From: an uncultured Eubacteriales bacterium
Lineage (GTDB): Bacteria; Bacillota; Clostridia; Christensenellales; Borkfalkiaceae
NCBI GenBank assembly: GCA_902767225.1
Contig: CACXGN010000005.1
Location: 1 to 64,000 of the forward strand
DNA length: 64,000 nucleotides
Reading direction: 5' to 3'
This document shows positions 7,854 through 15,749 of the stretch, in pieces. The translations under genes and the position numbers were made by a program. The notes under the pieces were generated by a model that was not told the DNA's origin, did no database searches, and saw only the letters and a list, made by a program, of their open reading frames with translations. Position 1 is the stretch's first letter, and each line of letters starts with the position of its first letter.

Positions 7854-9592
7854 TATCTTTCGCTCCTATCGATTGCGTTGAATTTGCAATAATTTTTACA
7901 TAATCCGCAGCCGTTACACATCGTTTGATCGATTTTGATCTTTCCATCTTCTTTTTTCGTAAGCGCAGGGCAACCGATTTTAAGGCACATTCCGCACTTA
8001 ACGCAGTTGCTCTCTATCGGTTTGCAAATATAAGGGAATTTCTGACCTTTAAGGAGAGCGCACGGCGCTTTTGCGATAATTACAGTTAAAACATCGGATA
8101 AAACGCTGTTTTTAATTTCGGTTTCCAAAGTTTTAACGTCGAACGCGTCGATAGTTTTTACGGAAGGAACACCTATCGCCTTGCAAAGTTCGGCTAAATC
8201 GATAGCATAGGTTTCTTCGCCCTTTAACGTTTTACCCGTTGCTGCGTGATCCTGATGCCCCGTCATACCCGTGGTTCTGTTATCGAGAATAATTACGGTT
8301 GCGGTAGACTTATTATAAACTAAATTGATAAGTGAATTAACGCCGGTATGCAAGAAAGTTGAATCGCCAATGACGGCTACCCAGTTTTTAACGTAGTCTT
8401 TTCCCTTTGCCTTTTCCATACCGTGAAGAGCGGAAATACTTGCACCCATACAAATGGTGGTATCTATAACGGATAAAGGCGCAACCGCGCCGAGCGTATA
8501 GCACCCGATATCGCCCGATGCGTGGATTTTAAGTTTAGAAAGCACCGAAAAAACGCTTCTGTGCGGGCAACCAGGGCAAAGTATCGGCGGACGATTCGGC
8601 ACTTCTTCTTTTTCAAAAACCTTATCTGATTTACCGAGTAAGGCATTTTTTAAGAGTTCAGCACTATATTCACCCTGTTTAGTGAAAAAATCTTTACCTA
8701 AAACTTTTAAGCCCCAGGATTTTATCTGTTCTTCGATAACGGGTTCTAATTCTTCGACAACGTAAACCGTTTTGACCTTTTGAACAAACTCTTCGATAAG
8801 TTTTTTAGGCAACGGATTTATCATACCGAGTTTTAATACGCTTGCGTTCGGGAAAACTTCTTTAACGTATTGATAAGGTATTCCGCTAGTGATAAATCCT
8901 ATTTCAGTATCGGCATACGTAACTTTATTAATCGAAAAATCAGAACAGTCGTTCGCAAGAGCTATTTCTCTTTTTTCGACGGCAACGTGCCTTCCTATTG
9001 CGGATGCGGGCATCATAACAAATTTAGGAACAGATCGTTCATAAACCTTATCCGCCACTTCAATTCTCTCGGATAATTTAACGATCCCTTGCGAGTGTGC
9101 AAGTTTTGTGGTCGTTCTAAGAATTACCGGCGTATCGTATTTTTCGGAAATTTCATATGCAAATTTGATAAAGTCTATCGCTTCTTGGCTGTCTGACGGT
9201 TCAATAAGCGGAACGTGAGCGCTTCTTGCGATCATTCTGGTGTCTTGTTCGTTTTGCGAACTTGCAAGCCCCGGATCGTCCGCAACGACGATAACAGATC
9301 CGCCGTTTACACCCGTATAAGAAAAAGTATAAAGCGGATCTGACGCAACGTTAAGCCCAACGTGTTTCATACATGCTAGACTTCTTACGCCCGCAATAGA
9401 AGCGCCAGCCGCAACTTCTACGGCGACTTTTTCGTTAGGCGCCCATTCGGTATAAACTTCGTTATATTTTGCAAGATTTTCGCTGATTTCCGTGCTTGGA
9501 GTTCCGGGATATGCGCTTGAAACTTTAACGCCTGCCTCGTATGCGCCCCTTGCCAAAGCCTCGTTTCCGAGCATTATGATTTTTTCTTCCAT
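7853..9592 (-). CDS. iorA: Indolepyruvate:ferredoxin oxidoreductase, alpha subunit
   Basis: This is the large catalytic subunit (579 residues, usual about 580-620). The pyrimidine-binding POR domain is N-terminal (AYPGTPSTEI near residue 28). The thiamine diphosphate domain follows, with CPGCPHRS and GDIGCYTLG (about residues 340-365) and GDSTFLHTG (about 415). Two C-terminal 4Fe-4S motifs are CVKCGMCLKIGC and CNGCGLCKNYC. The enzyme is oxygen-sensitive, which points to an anaerobic host. Flanking paaK genes on both sides give the route from aryl pyruvate through aryl-acetyl-CoA to aryl acetate plus ATP. Confidence 0.96.
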   Translation of the reverse strand: MEEKIIMLGNEALARGAYEAGVKVSSAYPGTPSTEISENLAKYNEVYTEWAPNEKVAVEVAAGASIAGVRSLACMKHVGLNVASDPLYTFSYTGVNGGSVIVVADDPGLASSQNEQDTRMIARSAHVPLIEPSDSQEAIDFIKFAYEISEKYDTPVILRTTTKLAHSQGIVKLSERIEVADKVYERSVPKFVMMPASAIGRHVAVEKREIALANDCSDFSINKVTYADTEIGFITSGIPYQYVKEVFPNASVLKLGMINPLPKKLIEEFVQKVKTVYVVEELEPVIEEQIKSWGLKVLGKDFFTKQGEYSAELLKNALLGKSDKVFEKEEVPNRPPILCPGCPHRSVFSVLSKLKIHASGDIGCYTLGAVAPLSVIDTTICMGASISALHGMEKAKGKDYVKNWVAVIGDSTFLHTGVNSLINLVYNKSTATVIILDNRTTGMTGHQDHAATGKTLKGEETYAIDLAELCKAIGVPSVKTIDAFDVKTLETEIKNSVLSDVLTVIIAKAPCALLKGQKFPYICKPIESNCVKCGMCLKIGCPALTKKEDGKIKIDQTMCNGCGLCKNYCKFNAIDRSER

Positions 9593-9593
9593 A

Positions 9594-10892
9594 TTATTTG
9601 TTCCTTAAATCGATTATCCTTTTTGCTTTTCCTTCAAACCTTTTCAAAGTGTTCGGTGATTCTAAAATGATTTTAACATCAAGACCTAAAACCGTTTTGA
9701 TTTTATAACGTATGTTCGCGGTAAGTTTTTCAAGATCCGAAAAACTGTCCGTGCTTTTAACAAGTTCAACCCTAACGGAGAGTTTATCCGAATACCCTTC
9801 TCTTTCAACTATAATTTCGTAATGCGGACCGAGTTCAGCAAAACTTAAAATCACTTCTTCGATCTGGCTCGGGAAAACGTTTACGCCGCGAACTTTAAGC
9901 ATATCGTCCGATCTTCCCGAAGGATTTTCCATACGGCAAAAAGTTCTGCCGCACTTACACGGCTCGTAAAAAAGCCTTGTAATATCTTTTGTCCTATAAC
10001 GGATAAGCGGCAACCCTTCTTTTTTGATACAGGTTACTACAAGTTCGCCCTTTTCACCTTCCGGTAAAACTTCTCCGGTTGCGGGGTTAATTATTTCGGG
10101 TATAAAATAATCTTCGTTGATATGCATACCGCAATGCTCCAAGCACTCGCCCGAAACCCCAGGGCCCATAAGTTCGCTCATACCATAGTTTGAAGTGATT
10201 TTCATGTCGTCGCCCCAAACTTTATGCATTTCAGCTCTCATGGCGTCGGTCAATAATTCGCTGCCGACAAGACCGATTTTAACGCTTAAATCTTTTTTAG
10301 GATCGATCCCCATAGAGTTAGCAACTTCCGCAAGCCTTAGCGCATAAGACGGAGTCGCAACCAAAAGAGACGTTCCGAAATCTTGCATATACATTATCTG
10401 TTTTTCGGAATTGCCGGTAGAAGACGGAACTATGGTCGCCCCTATATTTTCAAGCCCATAATGAAGCCCCAAAGCCCCCGTAAACATACCGTAACCGAAA
10501 CAAATCTGCGCAATATCTTCTTTGCTTGCGCCACCCATACACGCGATACGGGAAACGCACTCCGTCCAAGTTTTTAAGTCGTTCTTGGTGTAGCCCACAA
10601 CAGTCGGTTTACCAGTCGTGCCGCTTGACGCGTGGATTCTGACAAGTTCCTTTTTATCCACTGCAAACAGCCCGAAAGGATATGTATCACGCATATCTTG
10701 TTTTGTTATAAAAGGAAGTTTGGATAAGTCTTTTAGACTTTTAATATCGTCCGGTTTTAAGCCGATCTCATCCATCTTCTTTTTATACGGCAAAACTTTT
10801 TCATAAACTCTGTTTACTGTTTCTTTTAGGCGCGAAAGTTGAATTTCTTCGATTTCACGTCTTGATAACGTTTCTTCCTTTGACCAAATCAT
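9594..10892 (-). CDS. paaK: Phenylacetate-CoA ligase family protein (second paralogue)
   Basis: A second 432-residue ANL-type ligase with the same motif set: SSGTTGKPT at 89-97, YGMSELMGPG about residue 238, GRSDDMLKVRG about residue 330, and a CKCGRT cysteine pair before the hinge. It is clearly diverged from the copy at 5969-7267, so the two may prefer different acids (for example phenylacetate versus indole- or 4-hydroxyphenylacetate); that division is inference. GGAG precedes the ATG, 14 bp after the symporter stop. The last codons run to 1 bp before the iorA start. Confidence 0.92.
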   Translation of the reverse strand: MIWSKEETLSRREIEEIQLSRLKETVNRVYEKVLPYKKKMDEIGLKPDDIKSLKDLSKLPFITKQDMRDTYPFGLFAVDKKELVRIHASSGTTGKPTVVGYTKNDLKTWTECVSRIACMGGASKEDIAQICFGYGMFTGALGLHYGLENIGATIVPSSTGNSEKQIMYMQDFGTSLLVATPSYALRLAEVANSMGIDPKKDLSVKIGLVGSELLTDAMRAEMHKVWGDDMKITSNYGMSELMGPGVSGECLEHCGMHINEDYFIPEIINPATGEVLPEGEKGELVVTCIKKEGLPLIRYRTKDITRLFYEPCKCGRTFCRMENPSGRSDDMLKVRGVNVFPSQIEEVILSFAELGPHYEIIVEREGYSDKLSVRVELVKSTDSFSDLEKLTANIRYKIKTVLGLDVKIILESPNTLKRFEGKAKRIIDLRNK

Positions 10893-10906
10893 ATAAACTC
10901 CAAAAG

Positions 10907-12460
10907 CTAAATTATCAAATTATCTACTTGTTTTTCAAAAGCGTCGTGAACGAGTTGTTCGTCCGGCTTTTTGGTAAACGCGCTAACGACAAGCGTTATA
11001 ACAACCGAAAAGCACATACACAAAACGCCTGTAAGCGGCGAACTCGCTACGCCCGCTTTTAATATATTTCCAAACCCTGCGGCACCGCCGACTTTCAATA
11101 TACCGAAAACGACGGTAAATACAGCCGTGAAAATAAGACCGCCGATAATCGACGAAAACGCCGCGGTCTTCGTAAGTTTTTTTGAATAAAGCCCCAAAAC
11201 GAACGGACCGAAAAAGCAACCGGAAAGCGTTCCCCAACTAAGTGACATCATATATGCGATAGCGGTAATATTATAAAGTTTATTCAAAATCGCTATAACG
11301 ACCGAGATAGCAATAAAAACGAAACACATTATTCGCATTACGAGAGTAACGTTTTTATCCGACGCTTTTTTATTTATCGCGCCTTTATAAAGGTCAACGG
11401 ATAAAACCGATGCGCTGGATAGTGAAACCGACGCCAAGGTAGACATTGATGCGGATAAAACTAAAACGCCGATAAGTCCCAAAAGCCCGATAGGAATAAC
11501 CTTAATAAGCATAGAAGGAATAATATTATCGGTAACCCCGCCGAATTCTGATGAACCCGTAAAGAACAAGTGTGAAAGCCCACCTACAAAATATGCGATA
11601 CAGCCGACTATAAGAGCAAATATCGTGCTGACGATCATACCCTGCGTTACCGCTTTTTTATCCCTTACCGTATAATATTTATGAACCGTTTGCGGTAGCC
11701 CGTAAACTCCGAGAGACGTCAATAAAATTATCGAAATTAAAATTATCATCGGCGAATCGAAGAATCCCTTCTCTCCGTAGCCTACAAAGAACCCAAATCC
11801 GGTATCACTCAACTTCTTTAACCCTTCGATCCCGTTCACGTTTGAACTTGCCATAAAGAAAGCGATCATTACGATAACGCCGAGAAGCATAATTATTCCC
11901 TGAACAAAATCGGATAGCGAAGTCGCAAAATATCCGCCAAACACCAAATAAAGCGCGGTAAGAAGCGCCAAAACCACAACGACTATCGTGCCGTTAATAT
12001 TGAACATCTGCTCGAAAAGATTTCCAAGCCCGTTATAGACAGACGCCGCATAAGGAATCAAGAATACAAAAATTATGACGGCGGAAAGAATTTTTAAGTT
12101 TTTAGAGCCGTATCTCTTTTCAAAAAAGTCCGGCATAGTTTTCGCTTGCAAGCGATTCGTCATATTTTTTGTTCTTTTTGCGAGCAAAAGCCAAGCAAGA
12201 AGCCCGCCGATTATTGCGTTACCCACGCCTATCCAAAACGCCGCGAGCCCGAAGTCCCAACCGAATTTTCCCGCATAACCGATAAAAATCACGGCTGAAA
12301 AATACGTTGTGCCGTAAGAAAAGGCGCTCATCCAACCGTTTAGCCCCTTTTTCCCGGCAAGCAAAAAGTCATTAACGGTTTTAGACTTATTTCTCGTATA
12401 AACCGCAATGCCTATCATTGCCAAAACGTAAATACCCAAAACAACGTAATCCAACCACAT
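10907..12460 (-). CDS. Sodium:solute symporter (SSS family)
   Basis: An inner-membrane Na+-coupled uptake protein of the PutP/PanF-like SSS family, 517 residues with about 13 hydrophobic segments. Family features include the early helix with YGTTYFSAVIFIG and the segment GVYGLPQTVHKYYT. The longer frame to 12553 was rejected: the ATG at 12460 has GAGGA eight bases upstream, and translation of the longer version would run through the leader hairpins. It is the first gene of the IorAB/PaaK operon, so it may import an aromatic amino acid or aryl acid. Its leader holds a terminator-like hairpin 26-48 bp upstream. Confidence 0.9.
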   Translation of the reverse strand: MWLDYVVLGIYVLAMIGIAVYTRNKSKTVNDFLLAGKKGLNGWMSAFSYGTTYFSAVIFIGYAGKFGWDFGLAAFWIGVGNAIIGGLLAWLLLAKRTKNMTNRLQAKTMPDFFEKRYGSKNLKILSAVIIFVFLIPYAASVYNGLGNLFEQMFNINGTIVVVVLALLTALYLVFGGYFATSLSDFVQGIIMLLGVIVMIAFFMASSNVNGIEGLKKLSDTGFGFFVGYGEKGFFDSPMIILISIILLTSLGVYGLPQTVHKYYTVRDKKAVTQGMIVSTIFALIVGCIAYFVGGLSHLFFTGSSEFGGVTDNIIPSMLIKVIPIGLLGLIGVLVLSASMSTLASVSLSSASVLSVDLYKGAINKKASDKNVTLVMRIMCFVFIAISVVIAILNKLYNITAIAYMMSLSWGTLSGCFFGPFVLGLYSKKLTKTAAFSSIIGGLIFTAVFTVVFGILKVGGAAGFGNILKAGVASSPLTGVLCMCFSVVITLVVSAFTKKPDEQLVHDAFEKQVDNLII

Positions 12461-12485
12461 TACTTTATCCTCACAAGTTCGTAAA

Positions 12486-12508
12486 TAAAAAAAGCCGAAT
12501 TCACGGCT
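12486..12508 (-). terminator. Terminator-like hairpin in the leader of the aromatic-acid operon
   Basis: On the minus strand AGCCG (12508-12504) and CGGCT (12497-12493) form a 5-bp GC-rich stem around a 6-nt loop, followed by seven T residues. It lies between the operon promoter and the symporter gene. It would also stop read-through from the upstream purB/chromate genes. Its left arm can pair instead with an upstream segment (see the leader feature). Confidence 0.72.
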
Positions 12509-12565
12509 CAATAAAAAATTTACCGTAAAAAAGAATTGAAAAAAACACTTCAAATTCTCTAACGG
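12486..12565 (-). promoter_or_regulatory. Candidate transcription attenuator leader
   Basis: Three pairings compete in the leader RNA. Hairpin 1 (12565-12523): CCGTTAGA with TTTTTACGG, continuing as GAATT-GAA with TTCAATTC. Antiterminator: TTTACGG (12529-12523) with CCGTGAA (12506-12500), 7 pairs including one G-U. Terminator: 12508-12493 plus T tract. TTTACGG cannot be in both of the first two, and the antiterminator consumes the terminator's left arm. This is the standard attenuator layout, but no known riboswitch, T-box or leader-peptide signature was recognised. The 5' end of hairpin 1 lies at the predicted +1, so its lowest pairs may be missing. Confidence 0.5.
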
Positions 12566-12570
12566 ATATA

Positions 12571-12599
12571 ATTATATAACTTTAATATTTATATGTCAA
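12571..12599 (-). promoter_or_regulatory. Sigma-A promoter of the symporter-paaK-iorAB operon
   Basis: Minus strand: -35 TTGACA (12599-12594), 17-bp spacer, -10 TATAAT (12576-12571), a perfect consensus match. Predicted +1 is about 12564, which gives a leader of about 104 nt before the symporter ATG. A consensus promoter followed by a terminator suggests control after initiation. Confidence 0.82.
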
Positions 12600-12666
12600 T
12601 TATAAGGTCAAAATAAAAATAATAAAAGCAAAAAAATTTTACAAAAATCAGCATTGAAGAAAGAAT

Positions 12667-13272
12667 TTACAAAAAGCCTAAAAAGCCGTAAAATACGATT
12701 CCCAAAAATGCCGAAATAAGAATTAAAAGTATAGGCGAAATTTTTTTCTTAAATATCAAAGACGAAGAAAAATATACTGCAACTATTAAGAAAAAAATCG
12801 TCAAGGCTCGCCAGTCGAAATTAGGTGTATCTGTTACTTTTGAAACACCTATAACTACCGAAATAAAAAGATTGATAGCCGTTCCTATAATAAGCCCTAT
12901 AACAACAGGTCTTATTCCCGCCAAAACCGCTTGAACGCCGGCATATTTTAAAACTCCGCGAATAAGTGCCGCAATAACTAAAATAATTATAAAAGCCGGC
13001 AAAACGACGGCAAGCGTTGCAAGAATCGCCCCCAAAAGCGAGCCGAAAACACCGCCGATTATTGCGCCCCCTTGCGAAGCGCCTATAAAGGTAGCCATAT
13101 TTATAGCAACAGGCCCCGGGGTAGATTCGGAAACTGCAATAAAACTTAGAAGTTGCTGTTCAGAAAGCCAGCCGTGCTTTATAACTTCTTCCGATAAAAC
13201 GGAAATCATGCCGTATCCGCCACCGAAAGATACCGTTCCGATTTTAAGGAAAGTTAAAAACAGATCAAGCAT
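12667..13272 (-). CDS. Chromate transporter family protein, half-size (distal copy)
   Basis: A membrane protein of about 201 residues, one half of the two-domain ChrA fold. It shows FLKIGTVSFGGGYGM near the start and the STPGP motif about residue 52. Half-size ChrA proteins usually occur as tandem pairs that act together, as here; whether chromate, sulfate or another oxyanion is moved is unknown. A GTG at 13281 would extend the protein by three residues, but it sits one base from AAGGAG. The ATG at 13272 has better spacing and was chosen. The gene overlaps the end of its partner by 8 bp. Confidence 0.85.
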   Translation of the reverse strand: MLDLFLTFLKIGTVSFGGGYGMISVLSEEVIKHGWLSEQQLLSFIAVSESTPGPVAINMATFIGASQGGAIIGGVFGSLLGAILATLAVVLPAFIIILVIAALIRGVLKYAGVQAVLAGIRPVVIGLIIGTAINLFISVVIGVSKVTDTPNFDWRALTIFFLIVAVYFSSSLIFKKKISPILLILISAFLGIVFYGFLGFL

Positions 13273-13939
13273 CTTTTTCACTCTCCTTTTCTTCGGGCGT
13301 TTTATTAAGTTCTTTTTTTACGATGCTGCCGTTATCGAAAATCAATTTTTCGCCCTTCGGCTTAAACTTTTTTAGGCTGACAAATAGCGTTATAAGATAA
13401 AATATAAGTCCTATACCCCCGCCGATTATTATAAAATAAATCGAAGAAAAGCCTATCGACAAAAGAGAAAAAGTCACCATAAGAACGGCAACAATAACGG
13501 CAATAACAGTATTAAAAATATTGAATTTTAAGTGTTTGAAAAGTTTAATTCCGGCACTTAAAATCAAAAATACAACGCACGCCGATATGCCGTAAAATGC
13601 GTATCGAACGTAAGTTAAAGACATAAATTTATCGAAAAAAAGCGATATACAGAAAATTATGATAAGGGACGGCAACACCACGCCGAGCGTTGCGAAAAAC
13701 GCACCGAAAAAGCCCGCGCACTTATACCCTATATACGTGGAAGTATTTACCGCGTGCGGGCCGGGTGTAGATTCGGCAATCGCCAAAATATTCAAAAATT
13801 CTTCGTGATTAACCCATTTTTTCTTCTCAACAAGTTCACGTTCAATCACGGAAACCATGGCATAACCGCCACCGAACGTGAAAAGCCCGATCTTAAACAT
13901 CGTTATAAAAAGAAGAAAAAACATTTTAGATTTTTTCAT
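13265..13939 (-). CDS. Chromate transporter family protein, half-size (proximal copy)
   Basis: The partner half of the split ChrA-type transporter, 224 residues. It repeats the signature MFKIGLFTFGGGYAM and has STPGPHAVNTSTYIG about residue 53, then several hydrophobic helices. The charged tail (last 35 residues) is Lys/Glu-rich and cytoplasmic. It starts 27 bp after the purB stop with only a weak GGAA ribosome site, so the pair may be co-transcribed with purB. No metabolic link to purine synthesis is obvious. Confidence 0.85.
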   Translation of the reverse strand: MKKSKMFFLLFITMFKIGLFTFGGGYAMVSVIERELVEKKKWVNHEEFLNILAIAESTPGPHAVNTSTYIGYKCAGFFGAFFATLGVVLPSLIIIFCISLFFDKFMSLTYVRYAFYGISACVVFLILSAGIKLFKHLKFNIFNTVIAVIVAVLMVTFSLLSIGFSSIYFIIIGGGIGLIFYLITLFVSLKKFKPKGEKLIFDNGSIVKKELNKTPEEKESEKDA

Positions 13940-13966
13940 TAAGTTTTATTCCGAAAATTTTGATAA

Positions 13967-15400
13967 TTAAACTTCTATATTGCCCTTTTCGCCGAGAAGT
14001 TCTTTATGTTTTATAAGTATAGGCTCGACAACGTTTTTGCAATATTCAAAAACTTGCGAAGGGGCTCTGCCTATATATTTTTCAGGTGAAACAACGTCTG
14101 TTAATTTATCCGAAATAACGGAAAAATATTCGTCGTTTTTAATTAAATCAAGCAAATTATTCTCTTTTCCCAAAATTTTAACGTTTTCAGCCGCTTTCAT
14201 TGAAAGTTCCCTTATTTTTTCATGCGTTTCCTGTCTGCTTTTTCCGCATTTTACGCATTCCATAATAATATTTTCGGTCGCCATAAACGGAAGTTCGGAT
14301 AAAACGTGCTTTTCTATAACCTTTTCGTAGACGACAAGATTTTCGGTAATATTCATATACAGCCTTAAAATCCCGTCTACCGCCAAAAAAGCCTGTGCGG
14401 TGACTATGCGTTTATTAGCCGAATCGTCAAGCGTTCTTTCCAGCCATTGGGTAGATGACGTTATAGAAGCGTTTATCGGAAGAGATATCACAAACCTTGA
14501 TAGCGCGCTTATTCTTTCGCTACGCATAGGATTTCTTTTATACGCCATAGCGGAAGATCCTATCTGATTCTTTTCAAACGGTTCTTCAAGTTCTTTTTCA
14601 TGCTGCAAAATTCGCAAATCATTAGAGAATTTATAAGCACTTTGAGCAATTTCCGATAAAAGTGATAAAACTTTATAATCGAATTTTCTGGGATAAGTTT
14701 GACCAGTAAGGTCGAAAACTTTGCTATATCCCATTTTTTCAACGACTTTTTTCTCCAAAAGTTTAACTTTTTCTTCATCGTTATCGAAAAGTTCCATAAA
14801 ACTCGCCTGAGTTCCGGTCGTTCCTTTTACCCCGCGAAGTTTAATATTAGACTTAAAGTAGATTAAAGATTCGTAGTCGGAAACCAAATCTTGAAGCCAT
14901 AAAGCAGCTCGCTTACCGACGGTTGTTAATTGCGCGGGTTGCAAATGCGTGTAACCGAGCGTCGGCAAATCTTTATATTTAAGAGCAAAATTTTTAAGAT
15001 TATTTATAACGTTGACAAGTTCTTTTAAGATCACGTCTAACGCTTTATCGATTAAAATCGCTTCCGCATTATCCGTTACAAAGCAACTGGTTGCGCCAAG
15101 GTGAATAATTTTTTCTGCGGATATCGCTTGCTTTCCGTATGCTTTAACGTGCGCCATAACGTCGTGGCGAACTTCTTTTTCAAAAGCCGCGGCATCTTCG
15201 TAATTTATATCTTCCGCATATTTTTTAAGTTCTTCAATCTGTTCGTCTGTAATATTAAGCCCTAACTCTTTTTCGCTCTCGGCAAGCGCAATCCAAAGTT
15301 TGCGCCAGATTTTATAACGCGAGTCGTTTGAAAAAATTTCAGACATTTCTTTCGTGGCGTATCTTGTAATAAGCGGATTTTCGTAAATTTCGTTTTCCAT
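13967..15400 (-). CDS. purB: Adenylosuccinate lyase
   Basis: It catalyses two purine steps, cleaving SAICAR to AICAR and adenylosuccinate to AMP, each with release of fumarate. It is a 477-residue member of the fumarase/aspartase superfamily. The signature SSAMAYKRNPMRSE (about residue 284) carries the flexible catalytic-serine loop, with LGATSCFVTDNA (about 100) and TLGYTHLQPAQ (about 152) earlier. AAGGAG precedes the ATG. Its promoter is about 160 bp upstream, leaving a long leader with two hairpins. Confidence 0.95.
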   Translation of the reverse strand: MENEIYENPLITRYATKEMSEIFSNDSRYKIWRKLWIALAESEKELGLNITDEQIEELKKYAEDINYEDAAAFEKEVRHDVMAHVKAYGKQAISAEKIIHLGATSCFVTDNAEAILIDKALDVILKELVNVINNLKNFALKYKDLPTLGYTHLQPAQLTTVGKRAALWLQDLVSDYESLIYFKSNIKLRGVKGTTGTQASFMELFDNDEEKVKLLEKKVVEKMGYSKVFDLTGQTYPRKFDYKVLSLLSEIAQSAYKFSNDLRILQHEKELEEPFEKNQIGSSAMAYKRNPMRSERISALSRFVISLPINASITSSTQWLERTLDDSANKRIVTAQAFLAVDGILRLYMNITENLVVYEKVIEKHVLSELPFMATENIIMECVKCGKSRQETHEKIRELSMKAAENVKILGKENNLLDLIKNDEYFSVISDKLTDVVSPEKYIGRAPSQVFEYCKNVVEPILIKHKELLGEKGNIEV

Positions 15401-15566
15401 TTTTTACTCCTTCGTTATTTTAAGGCGATTATGTTACGCATAATGTATTCAAAAATCGTTAGAAGTTTATTTGCTTTTTTCAGAATCATTGCAATATAAA
15501 TAAATTTCAAAAGGTAAACCTTTATTTTGAAAAATTAAGCGGCTAACAAATAATTTTTTCACGTAA

Positions 15567-15595
15567 ATTATACCATTTTTAAATCGGTTTGTAAA
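15567..15595 (-). promoter_or_regulatory. Sigma-A promoter for purB
   Basis: Minus strand: -35 TTTACA (15595-15590), 17-bp spacer, -10 TATAAT (15572-15567). Predicted +1 is near 15560. Confidence 0.7.
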
Positions 15596-15666
15596 CCTAA
15601 AAAAGCCGATAAATAAATGATAAAAATAAATAATTCTTAAAACGTTTTTATTCGTTCGGCAATTTG

Positions 15667-15695
15667 TTGACTTTTATTTTTTAAAATAATATAAT
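15667..15695 (+). promoter_or_regulatory. Sigma-A promoter for leuS
   Basis: -35 TTGACT (15667-15672), 17-bp spacer, -10 TATAAT (15690-15695). Predicted +1 is near 15702, with CGGAGG about 11 bases before the leuS ATG. Confidence 0.8.
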
Positions 15696-15749
15696 AAATA
15701 AGTTAATTAAATAGAATATCATATTTATATTCTTCGGAGGCATTTACTT

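Larger units (their letters stand above)
15401..15749. other. 349-bp divergent intergenic region between purB and leuS
   Basis: No ORF of note. It holds the purB promoter and a leader of about 160 nt on the minus strand, and the leuS promoter with a short leader on the plus strand. Two inverted repeats lie in the purB leader: ATTATG-TTACG-CATAAT at 15428-15444, and a longer AT-rich one around AAAGG-4nt-CCTTT at about 15504-15534. I found no T-box sequence for leuS and no purine-riboswitch core for purB. Confidence 0.6.

Noticed and set aside
15401-15749. T-box riboswitch upstream of leuS
   Set aside because: No T-box core sequence or specifier loop was found, and the leader from the predicted +1 is only about 48 nt.
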